Shown: positions 1-5,735 of the stretch, piece after piece
Position numbering within the stretch: position 1 is the first letter of the stretch
Layout: each line of letters starts with the position of its first letter
Origin: Bacillota bacterium
GTDB lineage: Bacteria; Bacillota; Clostridia; DSM-8532
Direction of reading: 5' to 3'
Assembly: GCA_023446675.1 (NCBI GenBank)
Contig: JAEXPO010000199.1
Coordinates: 1-5,735, forward strand
Length of the DNA: 5,735 bases
Translations under genes and position numbers: made by a program
The notes under the pieces: model-generated
Told to the model about the DNA's origin: nothing
The model's database searches: none
Seen by the model: only the letters and a program-made list of their open reading frames with translations

Positions 1-69
1 GAGCGCTATCATTCAACCGAGCTGGTTAAAGACCTTACCGACGAAAAAAGCCGCTTCTGGCAAGAATAG
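1..69 (+). CDS. C-terminal end of an unidentified plus-strand protein (partial)
   Basis: An open frame runs from the first base to a TAG stop at 67-69 and gives 22 residues ending in SRFWQE. The peptide is strongly hydrophilic and charged and has no motif I recognise, so I assign no function. Two things support a real gene end: the frame is open to the window edge, and a hairpin followed by a T-run on the same strand begins 13 bases after the stop. It is transcribed towards, and so converges with, the hydroxyacid dehydrogenase. The 5' part lies outside the window. A chance open stretch of 22 codons cannot be excluded. Confidence 0.5.
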   Translation, partial: ERYHSTELVKDLTDEKSRFWQE

Positions 70-81
70 TTTTATTTCCCC

Positions 82-107
82 CCGAGTTTTTTGTACCCTC
101 GGTTTTT
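82..107 (+). terminator. Small intrinsic terminator after the plus-strand gene
   Basis: CCGAG (82-86) can pair with CTCGG (98-102) around an 11-base loop, followed directly by five T (103-107), then ATTT. The stem is only 5 bp, so it is modest. The T-run follows the stem only on the plus strand, so it should serve the gene ending at 69. The T-run also covers the stop codon (106-108) of the convergent dehydrogenase gene, so the two genes are packed end to end. Confidence 0.45.
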
Positions 108-1080
108 ATTTCAGTTCCGGAACGATGCTCGGCGGAGTCTGGTTCAGAACCCCCTTCACAAGGTTTTCAGCTGCCCTGAGGGCAATGGCTTGCCGGGTTT
201 TATCCGTGGCCGAGCCCATATGTGGCATGGTGACTACTCTGGGAAGCTTTAAAAGGGGATTGTCCTTTGAAACAGGCTCCTTGTCGTAAACATCCAGCCC
301 CGCTCCTCCAATGAGGCCCTTTTCCAGTGCGTCTATCAGTGCCTTTTCATTAACGACAGGGCCTCTTGATGCATTGATGAAAAGGGCTGTTTTTTTCATT
401 TTAGCAAATTGAGGAGCATCGATTAGGTAACGGGTTTCAGGTGTGAGAGGTGTCATTAATACGATAAAGTCGGATTTCTCCAGGAGCTCGTCCATAGAGA
501 CATACTCGGCATTATAGCGGGCTTCGGCCTCGGGTTTACGGGAACGGTTGTTATAGAGGACTTTCATGTCAAAGCCCAAGGCCCCTCTTTTAGCTACGGC
601 CTCCCCTATTCTGCCCATTCCAATTATACCAAGTGTTGAATGATGGACATCGGTGCCGTTATAACCCACCACATCGGCAGTTTCCCATTTTCCGTCCTTT
701 ACATAACGATCCAGCTCCGGAATTCTGCGGGCTGTTGACAGTATAAGGCCAAAAATCAAATCGGCTACCGTGTCGTCAAGGACATAGGGCGTGTGGGTTC
801 CAATAACTCCGTGGGCTTTCATGACATCAATTTCGTAATTGTTATAGCCTACGGAAAGGTTGCTCACAATTTTAAGGTTTGGAGCCTGGCTTAAAAGCTC
901 CTCATTAATGCGCATTCCGGATTGTATAAGGCCCTGCTTATCCTTTAACCGGGATAAGAGGTATTCCCGGGGAATGTCCCCCTCACCCTCCCATTTTTCA
1001 TAATCACAGTACTGGGCGATATACCTTTCTGCGGCTTCAGGTATGGGGGTTGCGATGTAAACTTTAGGTCGATTATCCAT
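106..1080 (-). CDS. D-2-hydroxyacid dehydrogenase, glyoxylate/hydroxypyruvate reductase type
   Basis: This 324-residue cytoplasmic enzyme should reversibly reduce a 2-keto acid to a D-2-hydroxyacid with NAD(P)H. The length is normal for the family. The order is N-terminal substrate-binding part, Rossmann domain (about 100-290), then a C-terminal return to the first domain. The dinucleotide motif GMGRIG is at 154-159. The catalytic triad is visible as Arg239 (in NASRG), Glu268 (in DKEP) and His287 (in PHMGS). Basic residues in NNRSR (177-181), just after the second Rossmann strand, favour NADPH over NADH; this is inference. The ATG start has GGAG at 1088-1091 with a 7-base spacer. The gene has its own candidate promoter and is separated by 185 bases from hydG, so it is probably not a core part of the hyd unit. 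The substrate (glyoxylate, hydroxypyruvate, 2-ketogluconate or another) cannot be decided from sequence, so no symbol is given. Confidence 0.93.
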   Translation of the reverse strand: MDNRPKVYIATPIPEAAERYIAQYCDYEKWEGEGDIPREYLLSRLKDKQGLIQSGMRINEELLSQAPNLKIVSNLSVGYNNYEIDVMKAHGVIGTHTPYVLDDTVADLIFGLILSTARRIPELDRYVKDGKWETADVVGYNGTDVHHSTLGIIGMGRIGEAVAKRGALGFDMKVLYNNRSRKPEAEARYNAEYVSMDELLEKSDFIVLMTPLTPETRYLIDAPQFAKMKKTALFINASRGPVVNEKALIDALEKGLIGGAGLDVYDKEPVSKDNPLLKLPRVVTMPHMGSATDKTRQAIALRAAENLVKGVLNQTPPSIVPELK

Positions 1081-1137
1081 TTTCTATCTCCATTCCTGCT
1101 TAGTTATCTTCGAATGCTTACTATAGCTTCAAAAGGC

Positions 1138-1166
1138 ATAATACCATAGACTGGGACGATTTTGAA
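1138..1166 (-). promoter_or_regulatory. Sigma-A-like promoter for the hydroxyacid dehydrogenase
   Basis: On the minus strand a -35-like TTCAAA (1161-1166, 4 of 6 to TTGACA) is followed by an exact 17-base spacer and a -10-like TATTAT (1138-1143, 5 of 6 to TATAAT). A TG one base before the -10 makes it an extended -10. Transcription would start near 1131 and give a leader of about 50 bases before the dehydrogenase ATG. This is pattern matching only, but spacing and position are good. Confidence 0.55.
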
Positions 1167-1202
1167 TATTTAAAGGAAACATGAGGAACATAATTTCATT
1201 CA

Positions 1203-1247
1203 TTACAAAATAAAGCGGTTCGCCAGGCCCTCCACACGTTCCAACAA
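1203..1247 (-). CDS. Mini-ORF of 14 codons just after hydG (doubtful)
   Basis: An AGGAG sequence (1253-1257) begins 9 bases after the hydG stop. It is followed by two tandem TTG codons at suitable spacing (5 and 8 bases), then an open frame ending in TAA. The peptide would be (M)LERVEGLANRFIL. I do not recognise it with any confidence. It could be a short leader-type peptide, the surviving 5' end of a lost cistron, or chance. The good ribosome binding site placed exactly where the next operon gene would start is the only reason to list it. Confidence 0.2.
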   Translation of the reverse strand: MLERVEGLANRFIL

Positions 1248-1265
1248 TTTCTCTCCTATCGTATG

Positions 1266-2675
1266 TCAGAAGAACAAATCCCTTTCCCCGCTTTTCAGCC
1301 GGCCCAGCTTATCGGTGAGCGCCTTTTTCACAGAGGCATGGCCTATGGCCGAAAGCTCCTTTTCAACGAGTCTTCCGCCAAGCTCCGTAAGCTCGCTGTC
1401 GCCGTAGTCCAGCATGTATTCCATTAAGGTTAAAAGGGCGTTGGGGGTACAGACATTTTGAATATTCCCGGTTCGGGCCAGCTCCATAAACCGGTCCCCA
1501 GTCCGTCCCTGCCTGTAGCAGGCGGTGCAGTAGCTTGGAATGTAGCCGTCGGAGATGAGATCCTTTATAACCTCCAGGGGTTTCCTCTCGTCGGAAAGCT
1601 CAAACTGCTCCGTTTTAAGGCCGTCCTCCTCTTCCTTATAGCCGCCGATTCCGGTGCAGGATCCGGCGCTCACCTGAGACACTCCATAACTCAGAAGCTC
1701 ATTTCGCATTTCAGCCGTTTCCCGGGTGGACATGATAATGCCCGTATAGGGAACAGCAATGCGTATTATGGCCACCAGGCGCTTAAAGGTTTCATCATCC
1801 ACCAGATGAGGGAAGCTTTGAAGGTTCATACCCTCGGCCTTTTTAAGCCGCGGCATGGAAATGGTGTGAAAACCAACGCCAAAGGCTTCTTCAAGCTGCC
1901 TGTTGTGCAGCATAAGGGCCAGAACCTCAAAGGTGGGCTCATATAAGCCGAACAGAACCCCCGCGCCCACATCCTCAATACCGGCTTCCATGGCCCGGTC
2001 AAAGGCGGTGAGGTGGTATTGGTAATCGCTTTTCATGCAGTGGGGATGCATTTTTTCGTAGGTGGGCTTATGATAGGTTTCCTGAAAGAGGATATAGGTT
2101 CCTATTCCCTTTTCCTTGAGCCTCTTGTAATCCTCAACTGTGGTAGCTGCGATATTCACATTTACCCTGCGGATGCTGCCGTTTTCAAGCTTGGTCTCAT
2201 ATATAGCATCCAGCGCCTCAAGAATGTAATCGAGACTACAGTTGACGGGATCCTCCCCGGCTTCCAGAGCCAGCCTCTTGTGGCCCATTTTTTCAAGAAT
2301 CCGCACCTCCTCCTGAATCTGCTCCCGGTTTAGCTTTTTACGGGACATTTCCTTATTGCAGCGTTGGAAGCCGCAGTAAACGCAGTTATTCACACAATAG
2401 TTGGAAACGTAGAGCGGGGCGAAAAGCACGATACGGTTGCCGTAAATGCGGCGTTTAATTTCTCCCGCAACCTTATATAGGCGCTCCAGCCGGCTTTTAT
2501 CCGTTATTTGAAGCAAGAGGGCAATATCCCCGGGCTCAAGCCTCTCACCCTGCTCCGCTTTCACAACAGCCTTCTCTTTTTCAGCATCTCCCGCCTTGCG
2601 GGCTTCCTCCAAAAGAGCATGGATTTCTTCATGATTGATGGTTGTTACATTTTTTCCCATAACCTTTGATTTCAT
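1266..2675 (-). CDS. hydG: [FeFe]-hydrogenase maturase HydG, radical SAM tyrosine lyase
   Basis: HydG cleaves tyrosine by a SAM-derived radical to p-cresol and dehydroglycine. From the latter it makes the CO and cyanide ligands, delivered as an iron-CO-CN synthon for the hydrogenase H-cluster. From this start it has 469 residues, normal for the family. The radical SAM CX3CX2C motif is Cys94, Cys98 and Cys101 in a (beta/alpha)8 barrel. The C-terminal CX2CX22C motif that binds the auxiliary cluster, typical of HydG, is Cys383, Cys386 and Cys409. The segment GVGFHTIS carries a conserved histidine, and the protein ends GERDLFF like known HydG. I chose the ATG at 2673-2675 because GGAGG (2681-2685) lies 5 bases upstream. 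An ATG 12 bases earlier (2687) would add MEVK and overlap hydE, but its candidate site GGGGAG is weaker and lies in an inverted repeat. It is the last gene of the aspA-hydF-hydE-hydG unit, 2 bases after the hydE stop. The identity is secure; only the start is uncertain. Confidence 0.96.
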   Translation of the reverse strand: MKSKVMGKNVTTINHEEIHALLEEARKAGDAEKEKAVVKAEQGERLEPGDIALLLQITDKSRLERLYKVAGEIKRRIYGNRIVLFAPLYVSNYCVNNCVYCGFQRCNKEMSRKKLNREQIQEEVRILEKMGHKRLALEAGEDPVNCSLDYILEALDAIYETKLENGSIRRVNVNIAATTVEDYKRLKEKGIGTYILFQETYHKPTYEKMHPHCMKSDYQYHLTAFDRAMEAGIEDVGAGVLFGLYEPTFEVLALMLHNRQLEEAFGVGFHTISMPRLKKAEGMNLQSFPHLVDDETFKRLVAIIRIAVPYTGIIMSTRETAEMRNELLSYGVSQVSAGSCTGIGGYKEEEDGLKTEQFELSDERKPLEVIKDLISDGYIPSYCTACYRQGRTGDRFMELARTGNIQNVCTPNALLTLMEYMLDYGDSELTELGGRLVEKELSAIGHASVKKALTDKLGRLKSGERDLFF

Positions 2676-2677
2676 TT

Positions 2678-3766
2678 TTACCTCCATTGGGGATGATCTC
2701 CCCTTGAACGGCCCATGACAAAGCCGACACTGTTAATGCGTCTTTCCAGGCAGCCGCGGCACTCAGCCGCTTCATCGCCGGTGCAAATCTTATTGTCATA
2801 AAGCTGATAATGCTTTCGGACATCCACAGGGGACAAATTGGGCATTACCACGTTGGCTCCTGCCAGTATGGCCTTCTCGCGGCCCTTAGGATCAAGTGTT
2901 CCTACCGCGGTTGTGGCAGGAAGCAGCGCGTCGGGAAGCAGCAGCCGTATAAGGGCAAGAAGGGTCAGGGTCAGCTCCAGGCTGCCCGCAGGATGGTTTC
3001 CCAAGGGGGTATCCTTTTGAGGAATAAAAGGGCCGATGCCCACCATGTGAGGAGCCAGCTCCTTTAAAAATAATAAATCCTCCGCAAGGGTTTCATAGGT
3101 TTGACCCGGAGAGCCCACCATAAATCCGGCCCCTACCTGATAGCCGATAGCCTTTAAATCGAAAAGGCATTGCTTGCGGTTGGTTAGGCTCATGTCCAAA
3201 GGGTGCAAAAGGCGATAATGGGCCTCATCCGCCGTTTCATGGCGCAGAAGGTAGCGGTTGGCCCCCGCGTCGAAAAGCCGCTGGTAGGAGGCTTTGCTGC
3301 GCTCACCCAGAGAAAGGGTTATGGCGCAGTCGGGAAAGCTTTGGCGTATATCGTATACAATTTTTTCCATGCGCTCATCCGTGAACCAGGGATCCTCGCC
3401 GCCTTGAAGCACAAAGGTCCTGTAGTCCAGCTCATACCCCAGACGGCAGCAGTCCAGGATCTGCTCGGGGGTAAGGCGGTAGCGGAAGGCCTTTTTGTTG
3501 CTTTGGCGTATGCCGCAATAATAGCAGTCATTCCGGCAGTAATTGGTGAATTCGATAAGGCCCCGGGTAAAAATTTCCCTTCCGTAGCGTGCGTCCCGAA
3601 CGGACGCCGAGGCCTCTAAAAGCGCGGAACGCTCCAGCGCCGGCCCCTCCGTTTCGAGGGTACAGAAGCCTTTTTCATTGAGATCCTTTATAAGAAGTGC
3701 CAGCCGGTCCTTGGAAAGGCCCTGTACCATTTCCATAAGACTTTCGCTTGTCATTACCTGGGACAT
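2678..3766 (-). CDS. hydE: [FeFe]-hydrogenase maturase HydE, radical SAM enzyme
   Basis: HydE is a cytoplasmic radical SAM protein. It acts on the cysteine-bound iron-CO-CN product of HydG and carries it towards the di-iron precursor that HydF holds. It has 362 residues, a typical length. The CX3CX2C motif is Cys77, Cys81 and Cys84 (within FTNYCRNDCYYCG). LQGGEDP (120-126) and HETAD (176-180) are typical of this family, which is related to biotin synthase. The C-terminal CX7CX2C motif of the optional second cluster is intact (Cys328, Cys336, Cys339); many HydE proteins lack it. The ATG at 3764-3766 has a GGAG site (3775-3778) with an 8-base spacer and overlaps the end of hydF by 13 bases. A second in-frame ATG (3752-3754) overlaps the hydF TAA as TAATG but lacks a good site. 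The overlap implies co-translation with hydF. Confidence 0.96.
   Translation of the reverse strand: MSQVMTSESLMEMVQGLSKDRLALLIKDLNEKGFCTLETEGPALERSALLEASASVRDARYGREIFTRGLIEFTNYCRNDCYYCGIRQSNKKAFRYRLTPEQILDCCRLGYELDYRTFVLQGGEDPWFTDERMEKIVYDIRQSFPDCAITLSLGERSKASYQRLFDAGANRYLLRHETADEAHYRLLHPLDMSLTNRKQCLFDLKAIGYQVGAGFMVGSPGQTYETLAEDLLFLKELAPHMVGIGPFIPQKDTPLGNHPAGSLELTLTLLALIRLLLPDALLPATTAVGTLDPKGREKAILAGANVVMPNLSPVDVRKHYQLYDNKICTGDEAAECRGCLERRINSVGFVMGRSRGDHPQWR
2681..2685 (-). promoter_or_regulatory. Ribosome binding site that decides the hydG start
   Basis: A perfect GGAGG sits at the very end of hydE, next to its TAA stop (2678-2680), and 5 bases before the ATG at 2675. Ribosomes ending hydE would uncover or directly reuse it, so hydE and hydG translation are probably coupled. 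It overlaps the alternative upstream ATG (2685-2687), which argues against that ATG being the main start. Confidence 0.7.
2689..2703 (-). repeat. Perfect 5-bp inverted repeat in the hydE end, upstream of hydG
   Basis: GGGGA and TCCCC flank a 5-base loop (minus strand GGGGAGATCATCCCC). It lies inside the last codons of hydE, 3 bases upstream of the hydG ribosome binding site. With strong G-C pairs it could form a small RNA hairpin near that site. A functional role is inference; a 5-bp repeat can occur by chance. Confidence 0.4.
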
Positions 3767-4995
3767 ACGCTCTTCTCCTCCTCCCAGATAAGCTTTGCCA
3801 GCGGAAACGGCTCCAGCACCCGGTTCAGAATACCCTGGACACAGGCAATTAAAACTCCGTAGTTGATAATGGGGACGCCAAAGCTTTTAGCGGTTTCAAT
3901 GCGGTTCACCATTTCGGTACGGCCCAGCATGCATGCGCCACAGTGGACTATAAGGGCATATTGGCTCACATCCTGTCCGTAAGTGCTTCCGCTGACATGG
4001 TGGAAGGTAAGCTCCTTGCCCGTCATCTCCCTAAGCCAGCGGGGAATTTTTACCCGGCCGATGTCATCGGACTGCTGATGATGGGTACAGGCCTCGGCCA
4101 CAAGAATTTTGTCCCCGTCCTTCAGGCGGCTTATGCTGCTTGCCCCTCTTACAAGCTCCTCCAAATCCCCCTTAAAACGGGCAAACAAAATTGAGAAGGA
4201 GGTAAGAAGAATATCCTCGGGCGTATCGGCGGCCACTTTTAAGAAGACCTGGGAATCGGTGACAACCATTCGGGGCTTCTCACGTAAAAGAGACAGGGTG
4301 CGGCGAAGCTCATGCTCCTTTGTTATAACGCCAATGGCATCGCTTTCAAGAACATCCCGTATTACCTGCTGCTGTGGCAGGATAAGGCGTCCCTTGGGTG
4401 CGGCTTTGTCAATGGGTGTAACCAATACCACAAGGTCCCCCGGGCCACCCAGATCGCCGAGAATTTTAAACCTGTCCTCCTGGGAGGGCAAAGCCTGTGC
4501 GATAGCTTTTTTCAGTGCATCCACTCCCTGCCCTGTTCTGGCTGAAACCACCAAAGGATTCTCGACTTCCCAGGGCTTTGGACATGCATTTGGATTATCC
4601 AGCCTGTCGGCTTTATTAAGTACCAAAAGACAGGGAATTTTGCGGCTTTTCAAGGTGTCCAGCATTTCCAGATCCGCTTTTTCGGGAAGCAGGGACGCAT
4701 CTGCTATATAAAGTGCCAAATCGGTTTTTGAAAGCACCTCCATGGTTTTGGCAACACGCAGGGCTCCCAGCTCTCCCGTGTCGTCCACCCCCGCGGTGTC
4801 TATAAGAACACAGGGGCCCAGGGGCAGTATTTCCATGGCTTTGTAAACCGGATCGGTGGTGGTTCCCTCCACCTGGGAAACAATGGCGGTTTCCTGGCCT
4901 GTAACGGCGTTTATGAGGCTGGATTTGCCGGCGTTGCGCCGGCCGAAAAAGGCAATATGAGGCCTTACGGCCTTAGGCGTCTGATTGAGTTCCAA
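3754..4995 (-). CDS. hydF: [FeFe]-hydrogenase maturase HydF, GTPase and scaffold
   Basis: HydF binds GTP and an iron-sulfur cluster, carries the [2Fe] precursor made with HydE and HydG, and transfers it to apo-hydrogenase. From the TTG start it has 413 residues, the usual size. The N-terminal GTPase domain shows Walker A GRRNAGKS (18-25), threonines of the switch region in EGTTTDP (44-50), DTAG (66-69), NKAD (127-130) and SAR (151-153). A dimerisation region follows. The C-terminal cluster-binding domain has CTH (Cys303, His305) and HCGAC (His351, Cys352, Cys355), matching the HydF pattern CxH...HCxxC with 45 residues between. The start is TTG at 4993-4995: AAGGAGG lies 8 bases upstream, and the protein then begins a few residues before TPKA...HIAFFGRRNAGKSS, as in other HydF. 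The longer frame from the ATG at 5043 has no ribosome binding site and would run into the lyase gene. The gene begins 34 bases after the lyase stop. Confidence 0.96.
   Translation of the reverse strand: MELNQTPKAVRPHIAFFGRRNAGKSSLINAVTGQETAIVSQVEGTTTDPVYKAMEILPLGPCVLIDTAGVDDTGELGALRVAKTMEVLSKTDLALYIADASLLPEKADLEMLDTLKSRKIPCLLVLNKADRLDNPNACPKPWEVENPLVVSARTGQGVDALKKAIAQALPSQEDRFKILGDLGGPGDLVVLVTPIDKAAPKGRLILPQQQVIRDVLESDAIGVITKEHELRRTLSLLREKPRMVVTDSQVFLKVAADTPEDILLTSFSILFARFKGDLEELVRGASSISRLKDGDKILVAEACTHHQQSDDIGRVKIPRWLREMTGKELTFHHVSGSTYGQDVSQYALIVHCGACMLGRTEMVNRIETAKSFGVPIINYGVLIACVQGILNRVLEPFPLAKLIWEEEKSVCPR
3775..3785 (-). promoter_or_regulatory. Purine-rich ribosome binding site of hydE
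   Basis: The stretch GGGAGGAGGAG gives two overlapping GGAG-type sites inside the last hydF codons. The nearer one is 8 bases from the ATG at 3766, which favours that start over the in-frame ATG at 3754. Confidence 0.6.
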
Positions 4996-5003
4996 AGAGT
5001 TTT

Positions 5004-5010
5004 CCTCCTT
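5004..5010 (-). promoter_or_regulatory. Ribosome binding site that decides the hydF start
   Basis: AAGGAGG is a near-perfect match to the 16S rRNA tail and is 8 bases before the TTG at 4995. It lies inside the longer open frame from the ATG at 5043, so automatic calls that prefer ATG may extend hydF by 16 residues. It falls in the 34-base gap after the lyase gene. Confidence 0.75.
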
Positions 5011-5029
5011 TATCCAATTAGCTGATGTT

Positions 5030-5735
5030 TCAAGGATCTGCATGGGAATTATTCATTTTTAAATCCGTATCGGATCTGGGTTCAGCATCGGTCTGGGTTC
5101 TGCCGCCCGGAATGCCGGGGCTGGTGGTTTCGTTAAGGCTGAAAAGCTTCTGGAGAAGCTCATCTGGAAAAAGGTTTTCCTCTTCCACAACGGCCCTGAA
5201 GGGTTTCTTTTCCGCAGCGGCTTTTTTTGCCAAAAGAGAAGCCTTGTCATACCCAATTCGGGCAATAAGCCCTGCGGCCTGCGCGGTGGAATGCTCCAGG
5301 TTCGTTACACAGCGCTCCTCATTCATGGCTATATTTCGTATACACTTTTCATTGAATAGCTCCACGCCCTCGCAAAGCAAGTCTAGGGACTCCAAAAGGC
5401 TTTCGGCAATGAGGGGCATGAAGGCGTTAAGCTCCAGCTGTCCCAGGGAGGCCGCACCGGTAATGGCATTGTCGTTGGCAATAGCCTTCAGCGCAACCTG
5501 TGTCACCATTTCCGGTATAACGGGATTTACCTTCCCCGGCATAATGGAGGAACCGGCTTGAAGCTGGGGCAGCAGCACTTCGTTCAAACCGCCCGCGGGG
5601 CCCGAGCCCAGAAGCCTTAAATCACCGGCAATTTTAAGAAGATTCACGCATAGCGCTTTTAAAAGACCCGACACCTCCACAAAAACATCGGCATTCTGGG
5701 TAGCATCCATGGCGGACTCGGCTCTTGATAGCCCC
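5030..5735 (-). CDS. aspA: Aspartate ammonia-lyase (aspartase), C-terminal half, partial
   Basis: Aspartase deaminates L-aspartate to fumarate and ammonia in the cytoplasm. Only the last 234 codons are in the window; the frame stays open to the edge, and the methionine at 5708-5710 is internal, not a start. The fumarase/aspartase signature GSSIMPGKVNP is at 5522-5554 and contains the flexible catalytic-loop serine. The following VIPE and the pattern of the second half (GQLELN, NEKC) fit aspartase better than fumarase or argininosuccinate lyase. The helical core is followed by the small C-terminal domain, then by about 23 hydrophilic residues after the usual family end near TSPGIPG. It lies directly upstream of hydF, on the same strand and probably the same transcript. 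Substrate is inferred from family resemblance; a related lyase of the same superfamily remains possible. Confidence 0.88.
   Translation of the reverse strand, partial: GLSRAESAMDATQNADVFVEVSGLLKALCVNLLKIAGDLRLLGSGPAGGLNEVLLPQLQAGSSIMPGKVNPVIPEMVTQVALKAIANDNAITGAASLGQLELNAFMPLIAESLLESLDLLCEGVELFNEKCIRNIAMNEERCVTNLEHSTAQAAGLIARIGYDKASLLAKKAAAEKKPFRAVVEEENLFPDELLQKLFSLNETTSPGIPGGRTQTDAEPRSDTDLKMNNSHADP

Larger units (their letters stand above)
1081..1265. other. Intergenic region between hydG and the dehydrogenase gene
   Basis: This 185-base gap holds the promoter at 1138-1166, the dehydrogenase ribosome binding site at 1088-1091, and a mini-ORF at 1203-1247 next to the hydG stop. I found no convincing terminator for the hyd unit. 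The best candidate is a 3-bp GCG/CGC hairpin before TTTATTTT (about 1205-1222, minus strand), which is too weak to call. Read-through from hydG into the dehydrogenase is therefore possible. I see no tRNA, riboswitch or longer repeat. Confidence 0.5.

Noticed and set aside
1173..1191. Near-direct repeat (ATGTTCCTC / ATGTTTCCT, minus strand) just upstream of the dehydrogenase promoter
   Set aside because: It has only two imperfect 9-base copies in AT-rich sequence and no known operator resemblance, so it is not enough to call a regulator site.
1205..1222. Possible hydG terminator (GCG/CGC hairpin before TTTATTTT)
   Set aside because: A 3-bp stem is too weak to support an intrinsic terminator.
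1458..1946. 162-codon open frame on the plus strand opposite hydG
   Set aside because: It is fully covered by the secure hydG frame and has no recognisable domain.
2629..2823. 64-codon minus-strand frame spanning the hydE-hydG junction
   Set aside because: It is out of frame with both genes and covers their conserved ends, including the HydE cluster cysteines and the HydG start. It is a chance frame.
4109..4711. 200-codon open frame on the plus strand opposite hydF
   Set aside because: It lies wholly within hydF, and the arginine/serine-rich product is typical of antisense frames.
5041..5043. ATG as the hydF start
   Set aside because: It has no ribosome binding site, overlaps no useful coupling signal, and adds 16 residues not expected in the HydF family. 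The TTG at 4995 is better supported.
5025..5561. 178-codon open frame on the plus strand opposite the lyase
   Set aside because: It is a shadow of the aspartase gene, whose minus-strand frame carries the GSSIMPGKVNP signature. The plus-strand product is serine-rich and shows no family motif.

Overview
The window is most likely from a strictly anaerobic, fermentative member of the Firmicutes (class Clostridia). The main reason is a complete [FeFe]-hydrogenase maturation set, hydF-hydE-hydG, preceded by an aspartate ammonia-lyase-type gene. The strong GGAGG-type ribosome binding sites and tightly packed reading frames fit this. Base composition is moderate, with no AT extreme. I cannot name the genus from sequence alone.

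Layout, left to right. Bases 1-69 hold the last 22 codons of an unrecognised plus-strand gene. It converges on the minus-strand genes and ends at a small intrinsic terminator (about 82-107). Bases 106-1080 (minus) encode a complete NAD(P)-dependent D-2-hydroxyacid dehydrogenase of the glyoxylate/hydroxypyruvate reductase type. Bases 1081-1265 are a 185-base gap with a good sigma-A-like promoter for the dehydrogenase and a 14-codon mini-ORF just after hydG. Bases 1266-5735 (minus) are one tightly packed unit, in transcription order: aspartate ammonia-lyase (C-terminal half only, cut by the window edge), hydF, hydE and hydG. The gap between aspA and hydF is about 34 bases, hydF and hydE overlap by 13, and hydE and hydG are 2 bases apart, so co-transcription and translational coupling are likely. 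The promoter of this unit lies outside the window.

How the genes work together. HydG cleaves tyrosine to supply CO and cyanide on iron. HydE processes that iron synthon towards the di-iron core. HydF is the GTPase scaffold that carries the [2Fe] precursor and passes it to apo-hydrogenase. All signature cysteines and nucleotide-binding motifs of the three proteins are present, so the machinery looks functional. The AspA-type lyase releases ammonia from aspartate. Its place in the same transcript suggests, as inference only, that it could feed ammonia to the bridging amine of the active site. The hydrogenase structural gene is not in the window.

I see no mobile element, CRISPR array, RNA gene or clearly undescribed system. 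The points most worth a second look are the aspA-hyd linkage, a TTG start of hydF 16 codons inside the longest frame, the hydG start choice beside a small inverted repeat, and the unusual C-terminal tail of the lyase.
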